Positions 1 through 10,700 are shown, counted from the first letter of the stretch. The stretch is 64,000 nt of DNA from Nitrospira sp. (GCA_013140455.1 JABFSU010000024.1:1-64000), one strand, 5' to 3'. The notes: generated by a model not told the origin, from the sequence alone. Program-made: numbers and translations.

Positions 1-1510
1 GCGTGCGCGACTCCGGGGGGATGCCTTTGGAGAAGTCCAGGCGCGGGAGCGCATGTGGCGTGACCAGCACGGTTGCCAGCCAGTTGACCACTGTGACCGC
101 CAGTTGGCTCGTGCAGAGGAGTGAGAGGAGTCCGACCAGGGCCAGTAACCAGCCCTCCGCGTCCTCGGCATAGGCCTGGAACAGCAAGCCGGCGGTGAAG
201 AGCAGGGACAATAAACCGATCGTGCCGACATAGAGGAGCGACGGACACCGGCGGATCGCCCGCTGTAACACCTCGGCTCTGGAGAGGTGCACTCCGACCA
301 TCTGTTCAAGCTGCGGCGTTCCTCTGCCGATCAGATAAAAACCGACATGCGTTTCTCGACGGTCGCTCCCGTTCTCTGTCGCGCTCTGCTGCGCCAGCTG
401 GATGGCCTGGCGCGCGATGTCGCTTTCCGAGAGCCGGCTGCTTTTGGCCATATGCTCCACCGCGTGGCGATAGCGATCGCGGGTGGCAAAATCCATCGTG
501 CCGTAGGCTGCGGCAGGATCCTCGCGCAGGGTCTGTTCGACCACGCTCATCGTCTCAACGAATGTGCGCCAGTCCATAGACCCCAGAAATCGGAGACTGC
601 CGATGCTGTTGCTGATAGAGACCTGGTCGACGGCCTGCTGTTGGTTTTCCGATTGCACCGACTGCTCGATCGTCAGCCCGGATTCGGAGAGCCGCTGTTC
701 GATCCAGGTGAGCGGCCATGCCAGCGCCGGGCTCTGGCCCTGCAGCCGGCGGGCAAACTCTGCCACAAACGCGCTTGCCATCGGTGGGCTGGACCGTGCC
801 ATGTCGGCGATCACCAGAATGAGACTCTTCGGATCCTGCTCCGCGACCTCCATCATCTGATCCGCCCAGAAGTCGGCGCGGTTGCGGTCGATTCTATGCG
901 CGGCCATTCGCGTCGCCGCGCGCCGGAGATTCTCGATCAATGCCAGGCGGAGCATGATCGGGATCGCCCACAATTCGCCTAATGTAAGGCCGGTCATCGT
1001 CTGGTACGCGGCGACGAAGCTGCTGAGGCTTCCCGGATCGACTCGTCCGTCACCGTGCGAGATTGTTTCGAGCGCGATGTCGTACACGCGCGGAAGCCCG
1101 GCCGATGCGCCATTCAGCAAGTAGGGAAGTTCTCGGCTGTATCCTTTGGGTAGGTGCCGCTTGGCCAGCCGGATCTGCTCTTCAATGAGATAGAAATTAT
1201 CGAGCAGCCATTCCCCGGCCGGCGTAATCCGGCGAGTCGCCTTCACTGCTTCCGCCAACAGATCCCGGACGCCGATCAGGACACCTTCATTCTCAGCCAG
1301 CCGGCTCAGGAGACGGTCCGGAGCCTGGCCCTGGCTTAACTGGTGGAGGCCGGCCAGGGTTTTGCCGTGCTGCTCCATCTGGTCGGCGCTGAAGAGCTCC
1401 GAACGCAGTGGAGGCTCGCCGCCGGCGTACTGTTCGGCTAAGTCGTTTTCGGGGAAGCTGGCCCTCGAATGGAGCAAGTTCCCGAGATTGATCTTGCTGC
1501 GTACCGTCAC
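1..1510 (-). CDS. ndvB: Cyclic beta-1,2-glucan synthase, N-terminal part (runs off window)
   Basis: About 503 N-terminal residues of a very large membrane glycosyltransferase of the NdvB/ChvB family, which makes periplasmic cyclic beta-1,2-glucan from UDP-glucose in the inner membrane. The visible part carries the conserved family start region (LLDNFYLIEEQIR, AKRHLPKGYSRELPYL, LTLGELWAIPIMLRLALIEN) and then two hydrophobic segments near residues 420-485, the first membrane pair. The catalytic GT84 and phosphorylase-like domains lie beyond base 1. The start is GTG at 1510, because an in-frame TAA lies two codons upstream and the family motif begins soon after. The gene is separated from the next coding gene by 650 bp. 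Family assignment is confident; completeness cannot be judged here. Confidence 0.85.
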   Translation of the reverse strand, partial: MTVRSKINLGNLLHSRASFPENDLAEQYAGGEPPLRSELFSADQMEQHGKTLAGLHQLSQGQAPDRLLSRLAENEGVLIGVRDLLAEAVKATRRITPAGEWLLDNFYLIEEQIRLAKRHLPKGYSRELPYLLNGASAGLPRVYDIALETISHGDGRVDPGSLSSFVAAYQTMTGLTLGELWAIPIMLRLALIENLRRAATRMAAHRIDRNRADFWADQMMEVAEQDPKSLILVIADMARSSPPMASAFVAEFARRLQGQSPALAWPLTWIEQRLSESGLTIEQSVQSENQQQAVDQVSISNSIGSLRFLGSMDWRTFVETMSVVEQTLREDPAAAYGTMDFATRDRYRHAVEHMAKSSRLSESDIARQAIQLAQQSATENGSDRRETHVGFYLIGRGTPQLEQMVGVHLSRAEVLQRAIRRCPSLLYVGTIGLLSLLFTAGLLFQAYAEDAEGWLLALVGLLSLLCTSQLAVTVVNWLATVLVTPHALPRLDFSKGIPPESRT

Positions 1511-2161
1511 GTGTTAGGTCTCTTTCTTGGATGAGGGGCGTTGCGCAGGCCAATGTGTGTCTATCGGCGCCCAATGCGAAGCAGAAGATCGAGCCCTGTT
1601 GAGTAAACGGGTATGAGCAGCGGCTGCGAGGCGTTCCTGGACCGCTACCTTTGCGGTGTCTTGGCTGCCTCCATGAGCGGACCACGACATATGGCACCTA
1701 GCCGTCAGAGAACCTCTGGCATCGGAGCGGCGGAGACTGGGGAATCGGTCACGCTGGGAAGAAGTCGGAAGCGCAAGAGACAGGACAGTCAGCGGAGCGC
1801 GTCGTACAGGACAGTTTCACCTTGGACGCATTGAGCGAAGGAGTCAAGCCGTATGGTGCGGGTTTGAATCGTGACATGATACTGGAGTGAAGCGTAAAAG
1901 GTTCTGGCAAGGAAAGAGCGGGAGCCTTGGGATGGAGATTGTGTAAGTGGTGCCGAGGGACAGAATCGAACGGTCGACACCAGCCTTTTCAGGACATGGC
2001 TGCTCTTTGTAACGAGCTGAAACTGCAGGTGTCTTTCTGCCGTGGTGAGCGCGGGCAACCAAATGGACAACCGATCAATTCGTTTGATCCTGTGTCTGCG
2101 TGTAGACCAGCGCAAAACCGGCGCGATGATGAAGGAATAACGCGTTTCGGGAGAGGAAACG
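1511..2161. other. Gene-free stretch holding a tRNA-Phe remnant
   Basis: No convincing coding sequence on either strand; the open frames here have no start signal and no recognisable protein. The one recognisable item is the degenerate tRNA-Phe copy at 1948-2018. Transcription of the flanking genes is divergent from, or away from, most of this spacer. Confidence 0.6.
1948..2018 (-). pseudogene. tRNA-Phe remnant, possible att-site half
   Basis: Bases 1948-1993 match the 3' part of the intact tRNA-Phe at 55226-55271 at 45 of 46 positions (one change, G at 1972 against T at 55250), from the encoded CCA through the T arm to the anticodon loop. Beyond 1993 the match breaks abruptly. The D stem (AGCTC/GAGC) can still be traced to about 2018, but five bases are inserted beside the anticodon stem, the D loop is altered and the 5' acceptor strand is gone, so it cannot make a tRNA. 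It lies in the same orientation as the intact gene and on its 3' side, as expected of the distal repeat left by an element integrated into a tRNA 3' end. Confidence 0.75.
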
Positions 2162-3634
2162 TTACCCCCAGCTATTCTTGCCTTGTTTGAGGAGGCGCTT
2201 TATCAAGGATGTCAGCTCCTTGCGCACGGTCTCGCGCCGAGCGCGTTGGCGTTCGACCAGGCGTCCGATGACGAATCCGTCACGGACTGTCGTTGCGCTT
2301 TTGAGAAAAGCGCGCAGGCTGACCTCAGCCTGGAGCGCATCCTGGTAGGTGCCCAACCGATCTTGGACTGCCCGGGCCCGCTTGATAAACCGCGAGGCCG
2401 GTTTGCCGGCGGACCACAAGGCCAGCTCCGCAGCATATCGCGCCCGCTTGGTCTTAATGCGGACCTCGTGCAGCGCCGCATCCTTCGGCGAGGTTCCCAG
2501 CTGCCGGACGGCCCGTCGCAACTTCTTGAACTCCCCGCTCGCCAGATCATGCAGCGTGAGCGGAGATTCCACCATGGCCGGATCGTGGGCAGCCTGTCGG
2601 ATCCGTCGGATGAGCTCAACATATCGCGCGCTATTGAGCTCGGTGAGCAGCACCTGGTGCACGTGGTCCCGCTGGGAGCGCAGTTGCGTCACAAGCTGCA
2701 CCAACAGCGGTCGGTCGCGGACATCGAGCCCGGCGGCGGCTTCGGTAAAGTGCGCGATCTGCACGTCCAGATCGCGCGCGGGTCCAAGCACCTGGCCGAG
2801 CCAGGACAGTTCGCCTTGAAGCGAGGCCGCCCAGTCGAGCAAGAGCACGGGCCGGGCCGCGCGCAGCACGGCGCGCAACCGGCGTGTGGCGACGCGCATC
2901 TGATGCAAGCTTTCAGGCTCCGTGCCGAGCCTGGTGCCGGGATCGTGCGCCAGGAGCCAGCGGACCTGTTGCGCCAGCGCCCAGCGCACATGCATCGCGA
3001 CCGGGGCGTCCGGGGCCGGCGGCACATCGGGGGCCGGGGACGCCAGGGAGAGCGCGCGAAAGAGCTTGGGCCGGCCGTCGTGATCGCGGGCGCCTGTGCG
3101 ACGGAGCAGTTGTTCGAGCTCCTCCAGCGCCGTAGCGTCGGGGCCCCGTTGCTCGATTTCCAATTCGCGAAATCGTTGGGTCACGCAACCGTTCATCAGT
3201 ACCGCCACACTGTCCAGCGCGATCTCGGCCATCGGCGCGCGGTGGCGTCGGACGCGCAGCCCTGTTCGCCAGACCCGCACGGTGGCGACCGGGACGAGCT
3301 GGCCTGTTCCCAGATGGAGTGCGAGCAGTTCTCGAAACACCGCCGGTGGCTGATCGTGCCGATCGGCGAGTTCCACTTCCTGCCGGTCGAGACCCAGGGG
3401 AATCTTCAGCTGCCAGACCGTTTTGCCCCGCTCTGACCGGTGACGAAGGGTGATGCGTGCCTGTGCGAGATCGTGCGCGGCGGTGTCGTAGTAAGTGGAG
3501 GTCAGACGGCGTCGTGGCAGTACGATTCCGCCGGGTATGTCCGGCAGACGAAAATCGGAGTCAACGCAGAGCTTGATCTCGCGCTCGATGGTTGAAGAGG
3601 GTGCAGTGGAACGAGCGGGACGGGTCTGAGACAT
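2162..3634 (-). CDS. CYTH-CHAD domain protein (inorganic triphosphatase type)
   Basis: 490 aa. The N-terminal CYTH domain (about residues 15-200) has the signature ExExK as EREIKL and further alternating charged strands (RITLRHR, WQLKIPL, EIALDSV, ELEIE) that form the triphosphate tunnel; such domains hydrolyse inorganic triphosphate or related substrates. The C-terminal CHAD domain (about 215-480) has the typical HQMRVATRRLRAVLR helix and a second KTKRARYAAEL helix. CHAD domains are basic helical bundles that bind polyphosphate. The combination resembles E. coli YgiF. It is cytoplasmic, with no signal peptide. It stands alone, with no Pho-type repeat seen upstream, but its polyphosphate link matches the polyphosphate kinase at 50695-52788. 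Confidence 0.88.
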   Translation of the reverse strand: MSQTRPARSTAPSSTIEREIKLCVDSDFRLPDIPGGIVLPRRRLTSTYYDTAAHDLAQARITLRHRSERGKTVWQLKIPLGLDRQEVELADRHDQPPAVFRELLALHLGTGQLVPVATVRVWRTGLRVRRHRAPMAEIALDSVAVLMNGCVTQRFRELEIEQRGPDATALEELEQLLRRTGARDHDGRPKLFRALSLASPAPDVPPAPDAPVAMHVRWALAQQVRWLLAHDPGTRLGTEPESLHQMRVATRRLRAVLRAARPVLLLDWAASLQGELSWLGQVLGPARDLDVQIAHFTEAAAGLDVRDRPLLVQLVTQLRSQRDHVHQVLLTELNSARYVELIRRIRQAAHDPAMVESPLTLHDLASGEFKKLRRAVRQLGTSPKDAALHEVRIKTKRARYAAELALWSAGKPASRFIKRARAVQDRLGTYQDALQAEVSLRAFLKSATTVRDGFVIGRLVERQRARRETVRKELTSLIKRLLKQGKNSWG

Positions 3635-3783
3635 GCGATGAATCCTTCCGATATTGCGGCGGGATCCAGTGTGCTTGTGGCAACGAATGAATGCAAGGGG
3701 TGCTCTACCAATAGTCTGTCATGCAGCGGCGGGAAGAGGATGGCTCGAATCGGGATGGGCATCGGGAGGAAAGGATGTCACAG

Positions 3784-4599
3784 CTAAAAGTGAAAGGATA
3801 CTCCGGCGACGAGATGAAACATGCTGTACATACCGCTGAGGCCGAACGCCGGATCAAAGTTCGTCACATTGGCGAGATTGTATTTGCCTTCGGCAAAGAG
3901 GCCCCATTCTTCCGTGACGAGCAACCTGGCTCCGGCAAGCGCATTGAGGCCAGGATAGACCTGACGGCTCTGGATGCTGCCGTTCGAGGATGAAAAATAG
4001 AAGGCGCCCCCTCCGATTCCGACGTAGGGCTGGAATACCGTTCCCGGATATCGGGCGATGACATTGAACGCCACCGTGGTCACACGCAAAGACGATTCCT
4101 GCAGACTCAAGGTCGATTTGTTGAGTGTATACGCCGGACAGTTAGGGAGAGGATTCGGAGGCTGACACAAAGCGGCGCTGGCTGGAGTATTGGGCTGGTA
4201 GGTGATGTCGTGCGTGGTATCGAGTTGTTGGGCTTTGATGGCCGGATTCGTAGTAAACGCTTCCAGTTCCACCCCCAGCCAGGGCAGCTTCTCGTCGGTA
4301 AAGAAATAGCCGACTTTCCCTCCGAAGATGGCGGAATTCTTCAGCGAGATATCCGAGGTCTTGAAGGTTTGGGTCAGCGTGCCGCGGCCGTTGTTATTGA
4401 GCGCGTCGTTGGCTTGTGGAAATTGCTGTTCGGCGAGCCGTTGTCCCAGCAGAGGCATGGTGCCGTCATTGAGCGATCCGGAGGTGCTGAGTCCCCCGTA
4501 TCCTCCCGCGTACCACTCGGCGCCGACCGGTTGAATCCAGGCCCAGATGCACAGGAACGTCAGAACGCCGATGCGCAGGAAAAGTTGAATGTGAGACAT
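3784..4599 (-). CDS. Outer-membrane beta-barrel protein
   Basis: 271 aa. A signal peptide (hydrophobic LFLRIGVLTFLCIWAWIQ, cleavage after VGA) is followed by EWYAGGYGGLS, the usual first strand of an OmpA/OmpW-like 8-strand barrel. Alternating strands and aromatic ends follow, and the protein ends in VAGVSFHF, a terminal aromatic beta signal for BAM. Two cysteines near residues 145-155 sit in a long loop (CQPPNPLPNCP) and could pair. Function beyond an outer-membrane barrel is unknown. The start at 4599 follows a GAGAGGA stretch. A three-unit Pho-type repeat lies 83 bp upstream, so phosphate control is likely. Confidence 0.75.
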   Translation of the reverse strand: MSHIQLFLRIGVLTFLCIWAWIQPVGAEWYAGGYGGLSTSGSLNDGTMPLLGQRLAEQQFPQANDALNNNGRGTLTQTFKTSDISLKNSAIFGGKVGYFFTDEKLPWLGVELEAFTTNPAIKAQQLDTTHDITYQPNTPASAALCQPPNPLPNCPAYTLNKSTLSLQESSLRVTTVAFNVIARYPGTVFQPYVGIGGGAFYFSSSNGSIQSRQVYPGLNALAGARLLVTEEWGLFAEGKYNLANVTNFDPAFGLSGMYSMFHLVAGVSFHF

Positions 4600-4681
4600 G
4601 CGAGGAAATATCCTCTCTGTTGAGCGTGATCCATGGAGATCGATGATTGCTGAGACGCAAGAATGGCGGGGACTCGTGACG

Positions 4682-4714
4682 CCCCAGTTACGCCGATATT
4701 AAGTTCGGGTAAAT
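4682..4714 (-). promoter_or_regulatory. Candidate Pho box upstream of the barrel gene at 4599
   Basis: Read on the minus strand, three consecutive 11-bp units begin ATTTAC, CTTAAT and CGTAAC, each with the TAAC-like core in the same phase. The 11-bp period equals that of PhoB half-site repeats. The box faces the gene starting at 4599. Confidence 0.6.
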
Positions 4715-4733
4715 TTGAAGGAGGGCGGAGAAC

Positions 4734-5618
4734 TTAGCGCAGTTCATACGTCAACGTGGTGTTCTGAGCTGCGCGAACGACATCCACTTTGACCGTCCGT
4801 TCATTGACGACCTGATTGAACATGCCGAGCAGGCGACCGGGGTCTCGAATTTCCACCCCGTTGATGCGCTGGATCACATCGCCATACTGGAAACCGGCCT
4901 TGTCGAAGAACCCGCTGGGATTGACGAAATCGAGGCGAAATCCCTGCATCGCCCCGTTCTGAATATAGGGGACCGCGTGGGCCTGCAGGAGCAGCTTCGA
5001 GGGGTCTTTCACCGCCTCCACGACTTCCCGCCGGTCGAGCGTGCGCTTCGCGGGGGATACATAATTAGCAGGCGCTTGAGCCGGCATGCGGGACGGGGGC
5101 GGCGCCTCTTCGCTCTGAAGCAACGCCAGTCCGAGAACTTCTTCCTGATCGCCCTGGCGGATCAGAATGCCTTCCCGGCGAAGCTCGCTCACTTCTCCGA
5201 CGTTCTCGATGATTTCACGCAGGCGCACCAGGTTCTGCCGTTTCGAGGCGATGTCTTCAACGACCGCGAATCCTTCCCCGCGAGCGTCGAGCATGGTGCC
5301 GAGCAACCGGAGTTTCAGCCCGATGTTGAGCGGCGGCCTTGCCGGTTTTGCCTGGGATTCGCCGGCCGGACCGGCGAACGCCTGCGCGGGGAGCTGGAAA
5401 AGGCCGCTGTGCGTGATCTGTTCCACAAACTGAATCGGCGTTTCCCCTGATGCGATCGTGCTGTCCGCGGTTACGGGGGGAGTGACCGCGTCCAACGGCA
5501 TCGCCGTCAGCGAATGTGCCACAAAAGCGTTGATCGAATGCGCGACAAAAAAAGTGGCGATCAGAAGATACAGCAGAATCACGCACCGGCGGACAGTGAT
5601 CGAAGGCATGGGCGTCAT
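4734..5618 (-). CDS. Orphan GspC-like type II secretion protein with PDZ domain
   Basis: 294 aa. A short cytoplasmic N-terminus, one membrane helix (residues about 12-34), a Pro-rich linker, then a homology-region domain (KLRLLGTMLDARGEGFAVVEDI, LREIIENVGEVSEL) and a C-terminal PDZ domain (GFRLDFVNPSGFFDKAGFQYGDVIQRINGVEI) give the full GspC/PulC architecture. GspC normally links the inner-membrane platform to the GspD secretin and helps select substrates. No other type II secretion gene is in the window, so partners must be elsewhere. It is divergent from the TPS operon at 5855. The start at 5618 has a weak AGGA four bases away; ATG at 5609 is possible. Confidence 0.82.
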   Translation of the reverse strand: MTPMPSITVRRCVILLYLLIATFFVAHSINAFVAHSLTAMPLDAVTPPVTADSTIASGETPIQFVEQITHSGLFQLPAQAFAGPAGESQAKPARPPLNIGLKLRLLGTMLDARGEGFAVVEDIASKRQNLVRLREIIENVGEVSELRREGILIRQGDQEEVLGLALLQSEEAPPPSRMPAQAPANYVSPAKRTLDRREVVEAVKDPSKLLLQAHAVPYIQNGAMQGFRLDFVNPSGFFDKAGFQYGDVIQRINGVEIRDPGRLLGMFNQVVNERTVKVDVVRAAQNTTLTYELR

Positions 5619-5690
5619 TATTCCTGGTGAATGGCGCGGTCGACATCAACCTAGGGCGAGCCGGGCGCAATAACAAGGGGTGACAGAGCC

Positions 5691-5745
5691 GTTTACGAGA
5701 AATTAACAAGGCCCCAAGTTGTCAGTAACGCCGGCGTAACATGTC
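5691..5745 (+). promoter_or_regulatory. Candidate Pho box upstream of the TPS operon
   Basis: Five consecutive 11-bp units begin GTTTAC, ATTAAC, CCCAAG, AGTAAC and CGTAAC. Four of the five have the TAAC/TTAC core at the same offset. The array ends 109 bp before the start codon of the transporter gene at 5855 and lies between it and the divergent GspC-like gene. Confidence 0.65.
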
Positions 5746-5854
5746 GCCGATACTTTGATCCGCGAACGATGCGAAAGGGCCTTGTTCCAGAGCCGTCCGG
5801 AGTGCATGGCGGCGGGGTGGCCGGGCAAGAATCATCAGAGGAAAGCGATGGCAC

Positions 5855-7684
5855 ATGGGCAAGTGGTCTTGGGGAGCGTCGGTGGCGGGCGGTTTGATCG
5901 TGATCAGTACAGGATTCGGAAGCGCCTGGGGGGCCGCCGAGTTTCCCGTTCGGCCGGTGCTTCCGGAAAAGCCGGTGTTGCCGAGTCCGGCTCGACCGGC
6001 GTCGCCGGCAAAATCGCCCGCGGTGAATCGGGCGGCCGATCCTCTGCCGGCGCCTTCGTCCGGAGGTATCTCCGAGTCGGGCGAGGCCGGCGGGTTCGCC
6101 ATTCGAGAATTCGTGGTTGACGGCAGCACCCTGCTCTCGCCGGCGCAGATCGACCAGGTGCTGGGCAAGTACAAAGGCCAGCACAAGAAGATCGGAGATG
6201 TCGAGCAGGCCCGGATCGAATTGGAGAAAGCGTATCAAAAACTGGGCTATCCGACGGTTCTGGTCGTCGTCCCGGAACAGACGGTTGAGGAAGGTTCGGT
6301 CAGGTTCAACGTGATCGAGGCTCGGCTCTTGCGCGTGGATGTCAAGGGGAACGAGTATTTTTCGCGCTCCAACATTTTGAGCAAGATGCCTTCGGTGCAG
6401 ATCGGGGCCTTGCTCTATGAGCCGGAATTTGTGAAGCAGCTCAATATGGTCAATGCCAATCCTGATTTGAAGATAGCCCCCGTGCTGAAGCCCAGCAGCG
6501 AGCCCGGCATGGTCGATCTGGAATTGAAAGCGAAAGAGCGTATGCCGTTGCACGCCAAGGTCACCGGCGACAACAAGGGCCCGTTCACGACCCCGGCCGC
6601 TCGGGTCACATTCGAAGCGCAATACGCCAACCTGTGGGACGCCGATCATATTCTCACGGTGCAAACGACGCAGACGCCGACGAACTGGGGCGGGGTCCAG
6701 GCCTATGGCTTCAGTTACGTCGCGCCGCTGAGCTGGCCGGATCATCTGTTGGCGGTGTATGCCTCGAAGGTCAGCAGCAACTCGACGCTGGCCGGCACCT
6801 CTCTGCCGATCGGCGGCGGCGGCGATATCGCGGTGGCCGGCAACGCGACCGTCGGCGGCTTTCGATATCTCTTTCCGATTTTCAAGGGCGGCAAGGCGAC
6901 GCATCAAATATCGCTCGGGGTCGACTTCAAACGGTTGGAGAAAACCGAAGCGACATTTCCGGGGAACCTGGGAACGATCATTGTGTTGAGCCCGATCCAA
7001 TATACACCGGCGTCGGTGGGCTATACGGGTACCTATCCCGACGCCCTTGGAACGACCATGTTCACCGTCTCGGCCACCGGATATGCGGCAGGGCTGATTC
7101 CCGGCGGGCGAAAGCGCGACTTCCAGGGAGACCCCAACGATCCCGATAATTTCCCCGGCAACCGCGCCGGATCGACCGGCACGTTCGGCGTGGTCAAGAC
7201 CGGCCTCAGCCGGATACAGCCCCTGCCGATGGACTTTCTGTTCTCGGCCAGGATCGACGGTCAAGTGGCGAGCGAGCCGCTGATTCCGGCGGAACAATAT
7301 TTCGCCGGAGGAATGGATACGGTGCGCGGCTACATTCAAAACGAAGCGCTGGGAGACAACGCCTTGTTCTGGCGCGCGGAACTGTACACGCCGGACCTGC
7401 CGTCCATTCCGATCGATTATTTCTGGCAACGGCGGCGCAGTTCTGAGGTGAAAGCCACCATCAAGCTGGTGGCTTTCTACGACTATGCCAGGCTCTGGAC
7501 GAAAGAGGCGCCGATCGGCCAGCAAGATATCTCACGGCTCGAAGGCGCCGGCGCCGGCCTGCGGATGAAGATCGAGCCGATCAACCTGAGTCTCCAGTTC
7601 GATCATGCTGTGGCGCTGCAGCCGACCGGAACCACCAAGCGCGGCGACATGTTTTCGCATTTTCTGGTCAGCATTGGATTTTAA
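5855..7684 (+). CDS. Two-partner secretion outer-membrane transporter (TpsB/FhaC family)
   Basis: 609 aa. A signal peptide ending about residue 27 (GSAWGA) is followed by a Pro/Ala-rich linker to about 75, two POTRA domains (about 80-150, FAIREFVVDGSTLLSPAQID; about 155-225, RLLRVDVKGNEYFSRSNI) and a 16-strand barrel. The conserved loop-6 motif is present as VRGY in GGMDTVRGYIQNEALGDN. The protein ends in SIGF, a terminal aromatic beta signal. It should export the exoprotein encoded 20 bp downstream. ATG at 5855 is used; an AGAGGAAAG stretch lies upstream. First gene of an operon with the exoprotein, ExbB, ExbD and TonB. Confidence 0.9.
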   Translation: MGKWSWGASVAGGLIVISTGFGSAWGAAEFPVRPVLPEKPVLPSPARPASPAKSPAVNRAADPLPAPSSGGISESGEAGGFAIREFVVDGSTLLSPAQIDQVLGKYKGQHKKIGDVEQARIELEKAYQKLGYPTVLVVVPEQTVEEGSVRFNVIEARLLRVDVKGNEYFSRSNILSKMPSVQIGALLYEPEFVKQLNMVNANPDLKIAPVLKPSSEPGMVDLELKAKERMPLHAKVTGDNKGPFTTPAARVTFEAQYANLWDADHILTVQTTQTPTNWGGVQAYGFSYVAPLSWPDHLLAVYASKVSSNSTLAGTSLPIGGGGDIAVAGNATVGGFRYLFPIFKGGKATHQISLGVDFKRLEKTEATFPGNLGTIIVLSPIQYTPASVGYTGTYPDALGTTMFTVSATGYAAGLIPGGRKRDFQGDPNDPDNFPGNRAGSTGTFGVVKTGLSRIQPLPMDFLFSARIDGQVASEPLIPAEQYFAGGMDTVRGYIQNEALGDNALFWRAELYTPDLPSIPIDYFWQRRRSSEVKATIKLVAFYDYARLWTKEAPIGQQDISRLEGAGAGLRMKIEPINLSLQFDHAVALQPTGTTKRGDMFSHFLVSIGF

Positions 7685-7704
7685 GCCGGTCGAGGAGAAT
7701 CGCG

Positions 7705-10700
7705 ATGAAGATGAATAGGACCACGCGCCGGGTGAATGCCATACGCCGCAAGGCGGCGGTAGGATTGGTTTGGATACTGTCCGCGAACCTGGCGCTGCCG
7801 GTGCAGGCCGCCGTCACGATCACGGAAGTCGTTCACGGCGGGGTGACCGTGCAAGCGCCGGTCACGAGAATCGACGGAAAAGTAGTGACCGAAATCGCGC
7901 AATCGACGGCGAGGGCCATCGTGCACGCGAGCGATTTCAATATCGCGCCGAATCACATCGTCAACATTACACAGCCGGTCGGAGGCTGGATGCTCGCCCG
8001 CGTGTTCGGGCCTGCGACGCAGATAGACGGAGCGCTGAACGCGACGGGGTCGTTCATTCTGCTCAACCCCAACGGGGTCTTCATCGGGCCGGGAGGGCAA
8101 GTCAACGTCGGTGGCATGTTCGCCGCCTCGACGCTCAACCTCAGCAACGGCAATTTCCTGAACGGTATGTACTTATTTCAGGACAGCGGGACGAACGGTG
8201 TCATCAAAAACGCCGGCACTGTCAATGCGGGCATCGAAGGCGTCTATCTGTTCGCGCCGAACGTGGAGAATGCGGCGACCGGCATCATCACCAGCGCGAA
8301 CGGCCATGTGTCGTTGGGAGCGGGAAACACGGCCTTTCTCTCCAATCGCCCGGACGGGAAAGGCTTTCTCTCTCAGGTGACGGCCCCGGCCGGCGAAGCC
8401 TTGAACCTGGGTTCCCTCTTCGCCGACGGCGGTCAGGTGACCATGGCCGGGCGCGTGGTGAATCAGTCCGGCATCGTTCAAGCCAACAGCGTCGTGCAAC
8501 GCAACGGCCGTATCGAGTTGGTGGCGAGCGAACAGGTGGTCTTGGCAGCAGGGAGCCGGACCATCGCCCAAGGAAACGCCGCCGGTGCGCATGGCGGGAC
8601 GGTCATCGCAAAAGCCGCGACTCGCGATCAAAGCGGTAATCGAACCGGCGGAACTGTCGCAGTCGAATCCGGCGCGACGGTCGATGTGACGCCCGGCGCC
8701 GGAGGCGTGGCCGGTGAGGTCTGGCTGGGTGGAACCGCCGTGAGCCAGAATGGGATGGTCCTGGGCACGATTCACCGGCTCATTCCCGATCAGGTGACCC
8801 TGTCCGACGGGGAACTCTTTTCTCTCGCGCCGGGCGTGGCGCGCGGAGAAGTCAACGTGCTGGCGATGGACGATATAGACGTTGAGACCACCGCTCCCCT
8901 CGATGTGCTGGGGCTTCCGTTCGGTCAGGCAGCGACGTTTCATCTGGACGCAGGCCGCCACCTGAAGTTTACCAACAGCGATTTTAAATCGTTCGGGGGC
9001 CAATGGCACATAGTCGGCCGCGCGGGGAAAGATGTCACTATCACGGCCTCGGAGATCAGCGCCGCTTCGCGCGGGAGCATCCATCTTCATGGGGGTGGAA
9101 GTTTGTCGCTCGTCGACGCGTCGGGCAGGACGGCAAAAGTCAACACGGCCTCCGGTGGCGGCGATGTCAGTCTGACCGCCGTCGGGGATGTGGTGCTCCC
9201 CGGTCCGTTTGGAACCGTCAGCGACGACGGACTCACTCTGCCGGGAGTGCACATTGGTATTCCGGGCAACCTCACGGTCCGGGCCGGAGGAGATATCCGT
9301 GGATCGGGCGGCAGCCGCGACACGCGGGGCCCGGGCTTCACCTTGCAGGGTGGTACGGCGGATCTGGCGGCAGGACGGGACATCGGATCCGAGCAGACTC
9401 CCTTAAGCATTGTGGTGGGGGGGCTGGTGACGAACCCGGACGGCTCATCCGGCGTGACGAAAACGGACGTGTCCATCAAGGCCGGCCGGTCGTTGTATTT
9501 CGGATTAGCGGAAGACTACGGCCTCCGGGAGTTCCAGACCTTGACGGCCGACAGCCGCTTGACCCTCATCGCCAGGACCGGAGACATCCTGATAAAACCG
9601 GGAAAGGTCACCGGAAGCTTCGCGCAAGCGAGACGCATTTTCCCGGCCTCCTTTACCGCGCAAGCTGACGAAGGCAGTGTGATTTTTGAAACCGGAACGA
9701 CGCCACTTTCCTTCTGGCCTTCCAGCACCGGGGACATCAGGATTCATGCGAAGCAGGACATCAGGGGGCAGGGATCGGTCGAACAGGTGATCGATTTCAA
9801 TTCGGTCTTGATCTTTGTGGGGACCCCGGGAGATCCAGCGGCCCACTATGTCCGGATCGGCCGGGACGAGGCGCTGGCTGACCCGATTTTGGCCCGCTGG
9901 TTTGCGCAGTATGGAGACCTGAGTTTCGTCAACGGGGCTCCGCTCAATCCGCTTCCCGGCAACATCGTGCCTCCGGCGAATGTGCAGAACAAGCCGACGG
10001 TCACGGTGCGAAGCCAGACCCCGGCGGTCATTCGGCTGAACGGGGGAGACGTCGATGCGTTGATGGGAACCACCTTCAATACCGAATCCGAGCTGTCTGC
10101 CGTGTTGAATCCCAACCCGCCGCTCCCGGCTTCTGCGGCGCCTGCCCGGTCGGTAAGCCTGACGACGGAGACCGGGGATATCAGCCGGCTGCAGCTGGAT
10201 TTTCTGAGCTACCGATTCTGGAAAGAGGTCGTGCTCTCCGCCGGTCGGGACATCCAGGGATTGTTTGCCAAGTTCCTCGTCCCGCTCCTCTCTGGGGGAA
10301 ATCCAGCGGTGCGGGTCCATGCCAAAGGCAACATCGATATGAAAACGGAGAACGGCAACGCCGGCATGATCTTTGTCGGTCAGGGGACGGGAGAGATCCG
10401 GGCCGGTGGCAACATCGATCTCGCGAACAGCGCCGGTATCGAGCACAAGTCGAGAGATGGAGTCAGGTCCGAGGAGCTACAAGGAGGTCTGCTCGACATC
10501 GGTGCCGGCGGCAATATCGAAATGACTGAATCGCGGCTCTCGACGGTCAACGGAGGGAGCATTTTTATCCATGGAGCGGACGGAGTCCGGATCGTCGACG
10601 CAGCAGGACGGCCGATCCAGGGAGCGGTGGAGACGAAGGCGGTGCTGATCGATCACGCCGGGACGAAAGTCCTGGCCCTGCCCGATCAGCAGGGAACCGC

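Noticed and set aside
1789-2115. Minus-strand open frames over the tRNA-Phe remnant
   Set aside because: They translate tRNA-derived sequence (PEKAGVD-SILSLGT), which also appears in the frame over the intact tRNA-Phe at 55226; neither is a protein.
2183-3436. 417-codon plus-strand frame
   Set aside because: It is antisense to the CYTH-CHAD gene, whose motifs are clear; no family on the plus strand.
5693-7525. 610-codon minus-strand frame
   Set aside because: Antisense to the TPS transporter; the sense strand has POTRA and VRGY motifs.
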